A stretch of 64,000 nucleotides of DNA. It comes from Gigaspora margarita. Lineage: Eukaryota > Glomeromycota > Glomeromycetes > Diversisporales > Gigasporaceae. Positions 23,761 through 34,407 of this stretch are shown here, one piece after another. Numbering within the stretch: position 1 is the stretch's first letter; each line of letters begins with the position of its first letter. Where the stretch lies: positions 104,043 through 168,042 of the forward strand of contig WTPW01004586.1 of the NCBI GenBank assembly GCA_009809945.1. The letters are read 5' to 3'. Both the position numbers and the translations under genes were made by a program. The notes beneath the pieces were generated by a model that saw only the letters and a program-made list of their open reading frames with translations, did not search any database and was not told the DNA's origin.

Positions 23761-23899
23761 ACAATCATTTAGATGGATTAATCTTAATGTCAATAATGCA
23801 CAAGCAATTAGAAATTTAGGAGAAGAGATTAGAGATTTAAAAAGAAAATTAGTTAAAGATAAAGAAGAAAGAGATAATAAAAAGTAAATTTATTATATT

Positions 23900-24705
23900 A
23901 ATAAAAGAATTTTATAATATTAAAACTAATTTTCTTAGAAATAAAAACAAACCAAATAAACTACCACCTATTCCTCCACCTGAAGATAACAATAGACCAA
24001 ATAATAATGATGAAAATAACAGACCAAATGATAACAATAACAATAATAATACAACTACTCTAACTACTACTTCAAATACTCTAATCACAACTATACCATC
24101 AACTTCAACTACTAATAATTTAACAACAAGAACTAAATCAACAACAACCTTTACTTTTCCAGATATTCCTTCTCATACTACTATTGATGATACATCTACA
24201 TTTACTACAACTACTACAACTACAACAATACCATCTAAAACTACAACTAATACTAATACAATTACAATAAACCTACTGATAATATTGACCCATCTAAAAC
24301 TACTATTTCACCTATTCCTCCAAAACCAACATCTGAAAATTATGTTAGCTGCCCTATTTGTAAAGAAGAATTAAAAAAAATGAAATTGAGAAACATCCTA
24401 AAGAACATATAAAAAATCCTTTATCAAAAGAAACAATACGTGATAAATTAAAAATTAAAAAACAATCAATCAGTTTCTTTAGAATGAAAGAGATTATAAA
24501 TAAAATTACAGATGTTAGAGTAAAAGAAATCATAGAAGAAATACAAAAACTTATTGAAACTTATNGTNAACAGTTNATNNATTATATTCCTGAAGAAATG
24601 AAAGAACAAATTTTATATAATTTCGATAAAATAATAATAGGTGTTATTGGTTCTATTATTAGATTTTCAAATCTTTCTGTTTTTTTTTATAAATTTTATT
24701 TTTAA
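23900..24705 (+). pseudogene. Asn/Thr-rich protein with a zinc-finger-like CPIC motif
   Basis: Low-complexity Pro/Asn/Thr region (PPIPPPPEDNNRPNN, then long TTT runs, about 23970-24330) followed by CPICKEEL and downstream histidines (HPKEH), a CxxC...HxxxH-type finger near 24350-24410. It ends with a helical segment (about 24484-24580) and a hydrophobic tail. Ambiguous bases lie at 24565-24580. Possibly a structural or fibre-like protein; function unknown. Broken. Confidence 0.35.
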
Positions 24706-24737
24706 TTTTCTATATAAATATTGTATTTGTTCTTATT

Positions 24738-25740
24738 TTTATCAATAAAAATGTCTTCTTCAAATTTAAATAATCAATTAAATTCATTAAATGACGAGAA
24801 TACAAATCTAAAAATTGAAATTGAAGATTTAAGAGTAGAGGGTAAGTAGATCATTTATCATATGATTTCATTGGTACAATGATATTTATATAGAAATTAA
24901 AAATGTGCTATTAATAAAACTTTTTACAATTGTAATCAAATTTGACTAAAATTTTATAATATATAGAACAAAATGCACGTTATATAATAGTAAAATTTTA
25001 ATAAAGTATATATTTAAAAAAATTATACTTCTATATATCATAAAGTTTCTCCTAGTTGGCTCAAATTTCTTCTAGTTACACAAAACAATTAATTTTGATT
25101 GCTTGATATCAATAATCATCATATGATTTTTGTAAACAACTTTTGACTTCTAAAATTTAAATCATTATAACTTGATGAATATTCAACCAATTTTAATAAA
25201 TTTGCTATTTTTAGAATTAGAAAAACCTACTCTATAATTTTATTTAATAGTTCAAAAACGATTTGCTTAAAAAAATTTTACAAAATTTTAAAAAAATAAA
25301 TCAATACACAAATTTTATATGTAATTTGCAATTTGTACCCCCTACCCTTAAAAAGACAAATCACTCTTACAGATACTTTAATAATTGAAACAAATATTAA
25401 TAATAAAAGACTTAAAAATGAAATTACTCTTACAGATACTTTAATAATTAAAACAAATATTAATAATGAAAGATTTAAAAATGAAATTACATATTTAAAT
25501 TTTAAATTAGAAACATATCAAAATAGTGAACTAACCAATATCACATATCAAACAGAAATTAAAGAATTGAATACCACAATACTACCACAATCTTATACCT
25601 CAAAAATGAATTAGAAAATTTTAAATTATTAGATTCTTCAATAAAAGACAAAAAAATTCTAGAAAAGATTTCAACATTATCAAATTATATTAATACATTT
25701 TCAGATTTCAAAAAATAATTTGAAAACTTATCTCAAACAA
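24738..25740 (+). pseudogene. Coiled-coil protein remnant, split by a TTAA element
   Basis: Starts at ATG 24751, after TTTATCAATAAAA. Asn/Lys/Glu heptad-like sequence (LNDENTNLKIEIEDL) and, downstream of the inserted element at 24833-25347, an internal duplication (ITLTDTLIIETNINN and ITLTDTLIIKTNINN). Likely an elongated structural protein. It is broken, in part by the insertion. Confidence 0.4.
24833..25347. mobile_element. TTAA-flanked MITE, copy 1 (515 bp)
   Basis: TTAA flanks at 24829-24832 and 25348-25351; inverted ends GAGTAGAGGG / CCCCCTACCC. Nearly identical over its length to 44493-45009. A TTAA duplication is typical of piggyBac-type insertion, though these ends read GGG...CCC rather than the usual CCC...GGG. 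Confidence 0.85.
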
Positions 25741-25946
25741 AGATAAATTATGTTTCTAGAAATTTCTACTATGGTGTAATCTAATTCTCAAAAGCTTTTA
25801 TAGTTATTTTTTTGGAATTTATATTGCAATATTCATAAAACTAAAATTATCTGTTTACTTTCAAATGAAAGATTTTCTTATTTTTTAGAAATATTTTTCT
25901 TTATTTAACATTAAATACTATAACTACCATATTTAAAAATGTATCA

Positions 25947-26219
25947 TTGTTTATTTTACCAACATGTTGGTATGGATTAACAGGAGTCAGTTACATACTT
26001 TCTTTAATAATAATTCAAATTTTCAATTTTCTTAAATTTATATTTACAAAAATTAGAATATGTTGTAAAAGATGTTGTAGTTTTCAATGTGAAGTATTTT
26101 TTTGGTTCATACTTTTCTTTTTCTTATCAATAATATTTATATTTCATATTTTACCCAGATTTATTGTCTGGTTAATTGTAACAAAAAAATTACAATTTAT
26201 TGAAAATTTATTTAATTAG
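25947..26219 (+). CDS. Small membrane protein of the virus-like element
   Basis: 90 residues, open. Hydrophobic segments at about residues 8-32 and 48-70 are separated by a cysteine-rich loop (RICCKRCCSFQCE). The family is not recognised. Two membrane helices and a Cys-rich loop would suit a virion or envelope membrane protein, but this is composition only. Confidence 0.4.
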   Translation: MFILPTCWYGLTGVSYILSLIIIQIFNFLKFIFTKIRICCKRCCSFQCEVFFWFILFFFLSIIFIFHILPRFIVWLIVTKKLQFIENLFN

Positions 26220-26324
26220 TTGAATATCTCTAATTTTAATATATAAATCTTTTGTTTCTATTTTATTAATAAAAATATCATTAATAAAATTTTAATTGGT
26301 CCATTAAAAAAAATAATTAAAAAA

Positions 26325-26490
26325 AGATACTTTTGTATGCAGATCACTTGCAGTGGGCTTTTTTTGCTGCAGTTCTCGCATGTTGCCTACCATTAGGTTG
26401 TATATTGTTGTGCTGGTTTTATGTGATATGGAGTCCCCTATCTATTGATAGGGCTTGGTCCCAGCCTCACTCTATTCTTGTAACAACTGT
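26325..26490. other. Local GC-richer patch
   Basis: About 160 bp of clearly higher GC than its surroundings (phrases TGCAGTGGGC, GGCTTGGTCCCAGCCTCAC). No tRNA fold or known RNA was recognised. It could be a fragment of a SINE/LINE or other repeat inserted between the converging gene blocks. Confidence 0.3.
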
Positions 26491-26579
26491 GACTTTTTAC
26501 AAATTTATAATTATTGTTTAAAAATTTTATTGTATTTTTTTGTTCTGGTAACACAAGTTCTACAAAATCTTTTTGAGAT

Positions 26580-27065
26580 TCTAAATACGCCAATCTATCA
26601 GCTTCCTAATTCCCTTTATTGCCACTATGACTTTTACATAAATAAATTTAATATTATTACATTCTTTGATTAAATCATTTATTCTATAAACTAAATCTGA
26701 ATTTTTTTTAGGTTTAATACAGTTGAAAGAATTGATAACATAACTACTATCAGTATATATTACTAAAATTTTTTTTTTATCATTTTTAGAACATTCCAAT
26801 GCTCTAATTACTGAATAAATTTCTGCACAATTATTAGTTTGTAATTCACCAGGGAGTCTTTCAAAGTATATACCTATACCAGCTTTAGTACAACAACTAT
26901 TAGTCCAAACTTTAATTTGTTCTTTATTAATTTTTTTATTTCCAATATATTTTTCAGCTTGTTTCTTTGTATAAAATTTTTTATACAAAGCACCAGGGTA
27001 CTTGTAAATTTATTTTTTACATTCATTCCAATTCATGTAGATTTCTGGTTTATGTTTAGTTTTAA
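26580..27065 (-). pseudogene. RNase H1 with viroplasmin (hybrid-binding) domain
   Basis: Minus strand. The N-terminal hybrid-binding domain is recognisable from EIYMNWNEC (about 27045) and YPGALYKKFYTKKQAEKYI. The RNase H domain follows with GIGIYFERLPGELQTNNCAE and VIYTDSSYVINSF (DSxYV-type catalytic strand) up to about 26600. RNase H1 removes RNA primers and RNA/DNA hybrids. Its place next to a DNA polymerase fits replication of the element, although a captured host gene is equally possible. It is broken. Confidence 0.7.
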
Positions 27066-27069
27066 TAGT

Positions 27070-27280
27070 ATAATAATCCAATAAAGATTTAGATATCTGG
27101 GTTTATAACATAAATAAATCATAAAAATGAATTACAATTATAAATACCAGGGATAACCCACTCTGACAGTGAGGTAGCTGAGTTTGCAGAGTGAGAGTTA
27201 GTATTATAAAAGGAGAATGAATGACCAAACAATATATGATTGGGAGCCCTCTCATCTTTAATTGAAAGTTTTTGCAAATA
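27070..27280. other. Short intergenic segment between RNase H and the next gene
   Basis: Slightly GC-richer patch (about 27150-27200, CCACTCTGACAGTGAGGTAG) with no recognisable RNA or ORF. Confidence 0.3.
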
Positions 27281-27283
27281 AAA

Positions 27284-27314
27284 TTCTAGTTAGTCTAATA
27301 GAGACTAACTAGAA
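27284..27314. promoter_or_regulatory. Intergenic hairpin 1
   Basis: Stem TTCTAGTTAGTCT / AGACTAACTAGAA with a short loop. One of nine similarly placed but sequence-different hairpins between the minus-strand genes. Confidence 0.7.
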
Positions 27315-27332
27315 GAAAAATATAGATTTTTT

Positions 27333-28400
27333 TTATTTTAATAAAATATACAACAACAAAATAATAATAAAAATAGTAGTTTGAAATTTAATAATTTTTT
27401 TTAAATAAAATTGAAATAAAATTCTATTAACAACTTGATCAATTGTCATTTTTGTCATGTTAATAACTAATGTTAAAACTTTAGCAGCTTCTTTAATAAA
27501 CTTGTATGAATGTGAATCATGTAATAAAATATCTTTTTTTATATCAGAATATAGAATTTTTACTATAATCATCATAGTTTTCAAGATATCTTCTGGCAAT
27601 ATATATGGTTAAGTCAGCAGTGAAAACAATTTTAATGCAGCATCTGGAATAATATTTATGGATGCATTATGCTCTGCTACAACAAATCCTTTTGAGTTTG
27701 TAAATGCTTTGATAATCTCATTTATAATCTTTCAGATTTTATTATTCTTTGCAAGTTGAGTAGCTCTTTTCCCATTTAACATATAAGTTGATTTGTTAAG
27801 ATTATAGACAATATTAAATTCTTTTAAATAAAATGAGGGATTCTTAATAATTTCTTTCTTTTAAGTGTTGAATTTGTTCATTTGTGAGATAAAAATATAT
27901 TAATGAATATTGATACAATAAGCCACTATCAATAAACATATACCCAAGCTGTTTAACTAATTGTCTTCTGATTAGGGATGCACCAGTCCAGTCCAGTCCA
28001 TCCCAGTCCTAGTAGACCATTATCATAGTATTTTTGGTCCTGGTCCCAGTCCGTCCGCGGTCCCACAATGGTCCTTAATGAATAAATCTTATTGGTCATA
28101 AATGATGTAATTACTTACTGTCAGATGTAAACAAACATCATATAATCTGTGTTACACCTGGTCAAGCAATTTGATTGGGTGATATAAATATCACAGTTTG
28201 TTTACAAGGACCAGTCCAGGACCAGTCCCAAACTGGGACTGATAAGACCGTGAGACCATTGAAAAGACCAGCCCTAGACCAGTCTTTTTTAGGACTGGTG
28301 CATCTCTACTTCTGATAGCTGATTTTTCAACAACACATAAACTATTAATAGTCATGTTCATTTTTACGTATTTGTTTTTCTATTTAGTAATTAAACTGAA
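27333..28400 (-). pseudogene. Unrecognised gene remnant, split by a hAT MITE
   Basis: Minus-strand coding-like segments: QLVKQLGYMFIDSGLLYQYS (about 27955-27890), STYMLNGKRATQLAKNN (about 27790) and the open stretch 27333-27599 (MPEDILKTMMIIVKILYSD), which ends in a hydrophobic tail. A stretch upstream of the MITE (about 28317-28360) belongs to the same gene, because the MITE interrupts it. A short-repeat composition with LNGKRATQLAKNN is ankyrin-like but not conclusive. Broken. Confidence 0.35.
27973..28308. mobile_element. hAT MITE (336 bp)
   Basis: Ends TAGGGATGCACCAGTCC / GGACTGGTGCATCTCTA; the 8-bp target CTTCTGAT is duplicated exactly at 27965-27972 and 28309-28316. Subterminal CCAGTCC repeats are typical of hAT. 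Confidence 0.92.
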
Positions 28401-28429
28401 TAGAATATATTATTGACCTATGAAAATAC

Positions 28430-28900
28430 ATAAAAATGGGCATAACTCTTGATCTAGTAATCAGAATTTGATGAAACAACCACCATTCGACTCAGCACGA
28501 TGAGATGGTTCTAATGAGCTATAGATTATCCCTATACGACTACTGATTACCAAGATCAGAACCAATGAATAATCAAGTATAGGATCTACAATTTGATTGG
28601 CTAGACGATCTTCTGCGCGCCAAATCGCATATATGGCATTTATAAAACATGTCATATTTATAGCAAATATACTCTATATTTTATTTATTATACATATGTC
28701 ATTTATTTCATATATTACATTTATACTATTTATATTATATATTTTATTAGTAGTAGATATAGCATTTATTGCACATGTAATAGATATCACCCGTTACATT
28801 TGTGAAAAACAAAAATGTATAAAAGCAGCCAATGTGGACCCCAAGTTCAACATCGAGTCTTCATACTCTTTCAATAAATAAAACATTTATTTACTACACA
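28430..28900. repeat. Foldback-core copy and CATTTA-rich tract
   Basis: About 28440-28515 matches, on the minus strand, the core shared by the foldback families (CTCATC, ATCAAATTCTG, AGATCAAGAGTTATG). It is followed by a CATTTAT-rich tract (28630-28790). The open frame across 28597-28881 looks like a by-product. Confidence 0.5.
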
Positions 28901-29083
28901 AATTAAACAGTTACTATTATCTTCATATACTTTTAATTGTTGCCTCTTTCATAATTGCAAATTACCATAAATCTTTTTTGTTAAGTTTTATTGAAAAACG
29001 CCTTTTGACTTAGTTAAATCACAGTAACAAGTAAGGTTACACAAAGTGATCACTGTCTAAAGTCGCTCTAGTTACCTACTATC

Positions 29084-30046
29084 TTAAAAGAAGTAGATAT
29101 AGGATAACAATATGATCCTTTTTATATATTTTCTCTTTAAAAAAATATGTTCTGTTATAACTAAAAATGATTCAATAAATTTCACATCCATTTTATAAAT
29201 ATCAAATTTAATGTTTTTACATTTAGCTATATTTGTAGTTAATTTTAACAACTTTTTAAAGTCTTTCATATTAAAGTTTTTGTTTGAATATATTTGTTAA
29301 TATGTTCTGATTGTCAAATTTTTAAATAAAAATTATTTATCTCAATAAATTCATTAATATTACTTATATCTGCTTTATTTTCAAATATAAAATATTTTTC
29401 AAATTCCATTATATATAAACTCTAATTTAGAATAATAATCCAAATATTCTTTACAAGCAATATAGGTATTTATACATATTTTTTGATATACTACTGTACT
29501 AAATATTACTGTTATAAAATGATTATTCATCTTTTTTAACATTCTATTAAAATAAGAGCCCTCTTTTGTAAAATACTTTTCAATTACACAGTAAGTTTTT
29601 TCTTTACATCTCATACATTCACTTTTTTTGTATGTTCTGAAATGCTTTAACTCAATTAGATTGAGATTTTTGTTGGTTCTATCTTTTTTTTTAGAAACTG
29701 AACATCACAAAAAAATCCCATAAGAATCCTGTTGCAAATAACAATAATTCTACCTTTTTTCTTCTTTATATTCAAAATCTATCCAAATATTCTTTTTTGT
29801 ATAATGCATATTAAATGGAATCATTTGAATAGAAGGTTTTTTGTAGGAATTATAACTTTTAACAAGAAAATATTTTGCCCTATAAATACTGAAATATAGA
29901 TAGTAGACATTATAAAAATCTTTAGAAACAAATTTTAATTCAAGAAACTGATGATGTAAAGGGTTTAATTTCTCAGGAAATAAAAAATCAAATATTTTCA
30001 CAAGAGTTTCATAGGTGAGATTTAAGATGTTTTTTTCAAAAGCTAT
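29084..30046 (-). pseudogene. Unrecognised protein remnant downstream of PolB
   Basis: The minus-strand gene follows hairpin 2 (30065-30089). It begins near 30046 and runs to about 29084, with phrases KIFDFLFPEKLNPLHHQFLE, CMRCKEKTYCVIEKY (a CxxC...C cluster) and LLKLTTNIAKCKNIKF. No family recognised; about 300 residues. It probably shares the transcription direction of PolB. Broken. Confidence 0.35.
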
Positions 30047-30064
30047 ATTTACACAAATAAAATT

Positions 30065-30089
30065 CTAATCAGTATTATTTACTGATTAG
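30065..30089. promoter_or_regulatory. Intergenic hairpin 2
   Basis: Stem CTAATCAGTA / TACTGATTAG between PolB and the downstream gene, followed on the minus strand by ATTTTATTTGTGTAAAT just before the next gene's start. Confidence 0.75.
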
Positions 30090-30209
30090 TTTAAAAAAAT
30101 CTGTTATTTTACTATTATTATTTGATTTAATTTTTTTTTTACTAACAATTTTGATTTTATCACTCTTATGCTTAAAATGATTTTTAATTTTACCCTTCTC
30201 TATCACAGA

Positions 30210-33200
30210 ATCTATTATCAATTATTCGTTCTCATTTGAATTAATTTATCAGTCACCTCTTTGTATAAAGGGAATGAATATCTTTTTCTAGTTTCATTCT
30301 TATCACAATAAAAAAAACTAGAACACAAATCCTTCAAACTTCTTAAATAATAAAGCAAATCTATCTTTTGACTACTTTGTTTGAACTCAGAAACCAAACA
30401 AATCCTATGCCTTATATTCACTTTTGAGTTCAGATACTCTAATACAAAATAAAAAAATCTACTAGTTTCCAATATTTTACTGCTTTTAGCTCATTTTTTT
30501 TCAAAATCGAGTACTATTCTGTTTTTTTTGGTTGTTTTTTTGTAGATAAGATTTTTAAGATTTCAGGTTTCAATAAATTTTCTTGCACTACACATATGTG
30601 TTAGATCAAATCTTGCATTTAACATGTATAATTTTATATCATGATTCATTTGAATATATTTAACTATTATATTGAATATGACTTGTTTATAGTTTTGAAT
30701 ATTATTTATTAATTGCTTTTTATCATTAAATTCTAATATTTTTCAAATTATCTCTTTTTCTATTTTTTTATTGAATTCAGATATGTTGCCTTCTTTACTT
30801 TTAATCCTTTAATAAACAAAATAGGTTTGTCAATTCAGGGTATGCTTCATATTGACATCCCACATAATATTTCTTTCTGAAAAATTTTACCAGAAACAAT
30901 ATCTTTTCAAATTCCAAATGAATATAATTATATTTGTTTTCACAGTTTAAATAATTATTAACTAAGATTTCAAGCTGTGTTTTAGATATTATTATATTTT
31001 GTTTAATTTTTTCTTTATTATATAATCTTTTTATCAAAGATTGTACTAATGGTAAAACATTATATCATAATTTGTATCTTTTTCTATTTCAATTAATGTT
31101 TCTTTTTGTAGATATAAAAAATGAATCAGTGTCTTCATAAAGTATTTTATATCCTAGGCTTTATATATATTTAATGATTTTTCTGAAAGTACTTCTACAA
31201 TATGCTGTTATAGAAAATGCAATACTTTTTTTAAACAACAGAGAAAATCTAGACCCACTATACCCATAAGTTGCATTTGCTAAAGCTTTTAAAGCATTTG
31301 ATTTTGCTGTCCAATATGATAGTAAAATATTGTTATTTTTGTATTTTTTCTTTTTATCTTTGCAACTGATCTTTCGCTTAATAGTTTTTTACACATTAGA
31401 GACATTAACTCCATCTTTTTTTCATTATTATAATGTGGCAAAAATTTCCCATAAATTTTTTCTTTATCTTTAACAATGATTAAAGAAGAGTCATCACATT
31501 TATTGTTTATAAGTGTAGATAAATTAATAATATTTTGAATTATAGCATTTGAATAGAATAAGTTAACATCTAAATTAGCTCTAGTTCATTAATTTCTTCA
31601 TCTTCCCTTACAATACAAGTGCTCCTTTATATTTATTACTAATTTTTACTATTCTTTTCAAAATTGTTGATAATAATTTATCACATTTAGCCGTATATCT
31701 ATTGTAAGTATTTAGAACCAGAGTTCCAACTCTATTTAAAAATATATTGGAAATTGTAACACATGTTATAGCAGCTAATTGAATATAATCACTGATTATA
31801 TTTCTTTTAATTAACAGTTCTTGTAACCTTAAAGTGTCTATGGAACAATAATAAACTATATCAATAGCATAATTTTCTAACATTTCCTTATTTATATTCA
31901 TTGAATTCAGACAAATTTGATAATCTATATTACATTTTGATAATAATTTTAGTGCCATTTTTGACAATAGTTCCAAATCATTACAATACTTAATTGATAT
32001 TATGTAAACAAACATAGAATATAAATTATCTAAATCGGAGAGAAGATATGGTAGATCTGCTTTTTCTTCTAAACCATATTTTTTCAATATATGGTCAAAA
32101 GTATGCTTAGCTTCTGTTTGGAATATTTTTCTGGCCCATGTTAATAAATCTAAAAATACAGTTTCTTGCTTGTAAAAATATTCACATTTTATCTTTCTAT
32201 CAGATTAACTTTTATCTTCTTATTTCTAAAATTAAATCCTGAAAATTCATATTTCTTGTTTTGTTCATCCAAATTTTTTTAAATAACACATATTTTTTTT
32301 TCATATATATATGATATTAATTTAGATTTTTTTCCAAGTATCTTTTCTGTGAACTTATCTCCAATTCCCAACAATACAGTTTTTTTAATACATTAGGCCA
32401 ATATATCCCTCTATATTATATCCAATTTCAAAATCTCTATTGTATACATTATATAATTCTGCAAATTTTAACAATAATTCTTTTTGATTATTTAATACTA
32501 TAAAAGAAAAATCTTGCACATCACATAAAATTCCATTTGAGTATTTTTGAAAAAATTTTGTAACATTGATTGGTAGTATTGTAATATTGTATCATTTAAG
32601 AGGAATAGGATTGTTGTAAAAAAAAATACCTAATAGTATCATATTAATATAATCTTTTTTTTTCATCTCAAACTAGTAAATATCCAGGCCCATGTGAATG
32701 TCCCCATTCTGTATCCCATGCAACTATAATAAATTTTGGAATATCAGTAAAATTGATCTTTTTGATTTTTGTTAAATGTATTGATATATTGTTATAGAGT
32801 ACTTCTAATTTTAATCTATACTATCCAACTAACTCAAAATCATTTTCTCTAACAACCTTCCTATAATAACATGAAATATCATTAGAATAAATATCATATC
32901 TTTCCCAATATTTCTCTATTTCTCTGATAAAATTATCCTCTTCCTTTGTCAAATATGCATTTGATTTTAAAACAGTAAGATTATCTATTTTTTTTAAATA
33001 GTTTAAAGCTTTTTTTTGTTCCTTATGTATTTTAAAATATAATTTAATAAAATCACATTTCAGTTGAATCAAAGATTGTTTCATGATCATATTATTAGAC
33101 TCAGAATTAAATTCATCAATATATGAATCAATTAAATTTTTATCTTTTAATTTAATATCAAAAAAATGTTCTCTATAACAATGTTTATAGTTATCTTTTG

Positions 33201-33329
33201 CCCATTTGAATATACCAAGTATAAATGTAATAAATAATTCTTATAATCTGAAGTATTAAAAACTTTATAAATAAAGAATATATTTTGTATTTTGGGAATA
33301 GAATTAACTAAAACATTTCTATTGGCCAT
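30210..33329 (-). pseudogene. Family B DNA polymerase
   Basis: About 3.1 kb on the minus strand, the usual length for this family. N-terminus MANRNVLVNSIPKIQNIFFI at 33329. The 3'-5' exonuclease Exo III region is YCSIDTLRLQELL (about 31840). Motif A has the shape DVNLFYSNAI (about 31570), motif B is KALANATYGYSGS (about 31290) and motif C is ILYEDTDSFF (about 31150). The thumb KKxY motif is RKKYYVGCQYE (about 30860), followed by a helical C-terminus. The ITAYCR / GYKILYEDTDS context resembles the RNA-primed NCLDV/delta-type enzymes rather than the protein-primed Polinton type, judged by eye. It replicates DNA of the element. It is broken. Confidence 0.8.
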
Positions 33330-33344
33330 ATTTACACAAAAAAA

Positions 33345-33373
33345 TATCTATCCAGTTAGTTAACTAGATAGAT
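33345..33373. promoter_or_regulatory. Intergenic hairpin 3, upstream of PolB
   Basis: Stem ATCTATCCAGTTA / TAACTAGATAGAT; the PolB start codon lies 16 nt downstream on the minus strand, after TTTTTTTGTGTAAAT. Confidence 0.8.
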
Positions 33374-33387
33374 TAAATATATATTTT

Positions 33388-33603
33388 TTATAAAGTATAA
33401 TTAAAAATCTTTTCCAGAAATATCAATACTATATAAAGTAATAAAATTTCTTTTTCTTCTTCAAGCTTTTCTTTAATAGTATATAATTTACTATTATTGT
33501 TTTCCTCTTGAATAGTATATAATTTTTTAGAAAAGGGATAAAGTGTTGTTTCTACTTTTGTAACAATATATAAAAATGCCACAATACTATCCTTATTATT
33601 CAA
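33388..33603 (-). CDS. Small unrecognised ORF, possible helical protein
   Basis: 71 residues, open (MNNKDSIVAFLYIVTKVETT). It has charged central repeats (KLYTIQEENNNS then KLYTIKEKLEEEKE) and a hydrophobic C-terminus. It may be a fragment of a longer gene, because coding-like sequence continues upstream to about 33795 (MYEAHQFCIDFQVLKDNFYF). Function unknown. Confidence 0.35.
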   Translation of the reverse strand: MNNKDSIVAFLYIVTKVETTLYPFSKKLYTIQEENNNSKLYTIKEKLEEEKEILLLYIVLIFLEKIFNYTL

Positions 33604-33814
33604 TATTTTGATTTTAAGTAAATGTATTCAACAAACAAATTCAAGGTTTGTTTATATTTTTTTTGAAAATTTTTGTATAATTCTTATTTGTATTTGTCAT
33701 CAAAGTAAAAATTATCTTTCAATACTTGAAAGTCAATACAAAATTGATGCGCTTCATACATTTTGTCACTATGTAGTTAAAAAACTATTTGGCAAATTTG
33801 ACTAAATAGGAAAA

Positions 33815-34405
33815 AAATATTACTAAATTCTTTATAATAATTCTTCAATTCAATTTGTTCAGTGTTAAAAATAATATAATTTGGATATAATTTATGAGCA
33901 TATTGCTTATACAACAAGCAAATTTTCTCTATATATTCAAATGATATTTCTTCACCTTTCCTATCATGTTCTTGCTATCTTTTATAACAAGTTTTTGAAG
34001 AACATTCAATTAAAATTGAATATTTGGAATCAATTTTTTTTTTTTTTAATTTCTTTCTGAGATACTCAAGCTGTAATTTATCAGAGATATTAACCTTTGT
34101 AAAAATTTTAGTATCTTTATTAGTTCTATCTATTAGAAAGATATTATATTTATTTTCTTTAATAATTTTAATATCTTTTCAAAATTCTTCAATAATAAGA
34201 TCTTGTAACATAAATCAATATCCAAGATTTGTATAGAAAAAATCCAAATCTTTTTTGATTCATAAAGATACTTCTTTGGATAAGTAAACACTTTTACCCT
34301 GTTTTTCAAAATATTTTTTTAACTCTCTTAAGAAAGTTGTTTTTTCTGCACTAATTGATCCAAAAATAGTAATTTTGTTTGGATTGTTTAATTCCCATTT
34401 TAAGT
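33815..34405 (-). pseudogene. Deoxynucleoside kinase (dNK/TK2-like)
   Basis: Minus-strand reading: a P-loop-type N-terminus (KITIFGSISAEKTTFL, about 34375), the DRTNKDTKIF signature (about 34120) in the position of the family's E/DRS motif, and a C-terminal RKGEEISFEYIEKICLLYKQ (about 33950), as in dNK lid and helix regions. It phosphorylates deoxynucleosides to supply dNTPs and is common in large DNA viruses. Its 5' end was separated from its hairpin leader by the Harbinger MITE at 34408-35725. Broken. Confidence 0.6.
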
Positions 34406-34407
34406 TA

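Noticed and set aside
26325-26490. tRNA or other small structured RNA in the GC-richer patch
   Set aside because: No cloverleaf, box A/B or known RNA signature could be seen.
27333-27960. Ankyrin-repeat protein
   Set aside because: One LNGKRATQLAKNN phrase is ankyrin-like, but no repeat series could be followed.
28597-28881. Open frame of 94 codons
   Set aside because: It consists mainly of translated CATTTAT-like repeats (Ile/Phe/Leu-rich) downstream of a foldback core; no domain.
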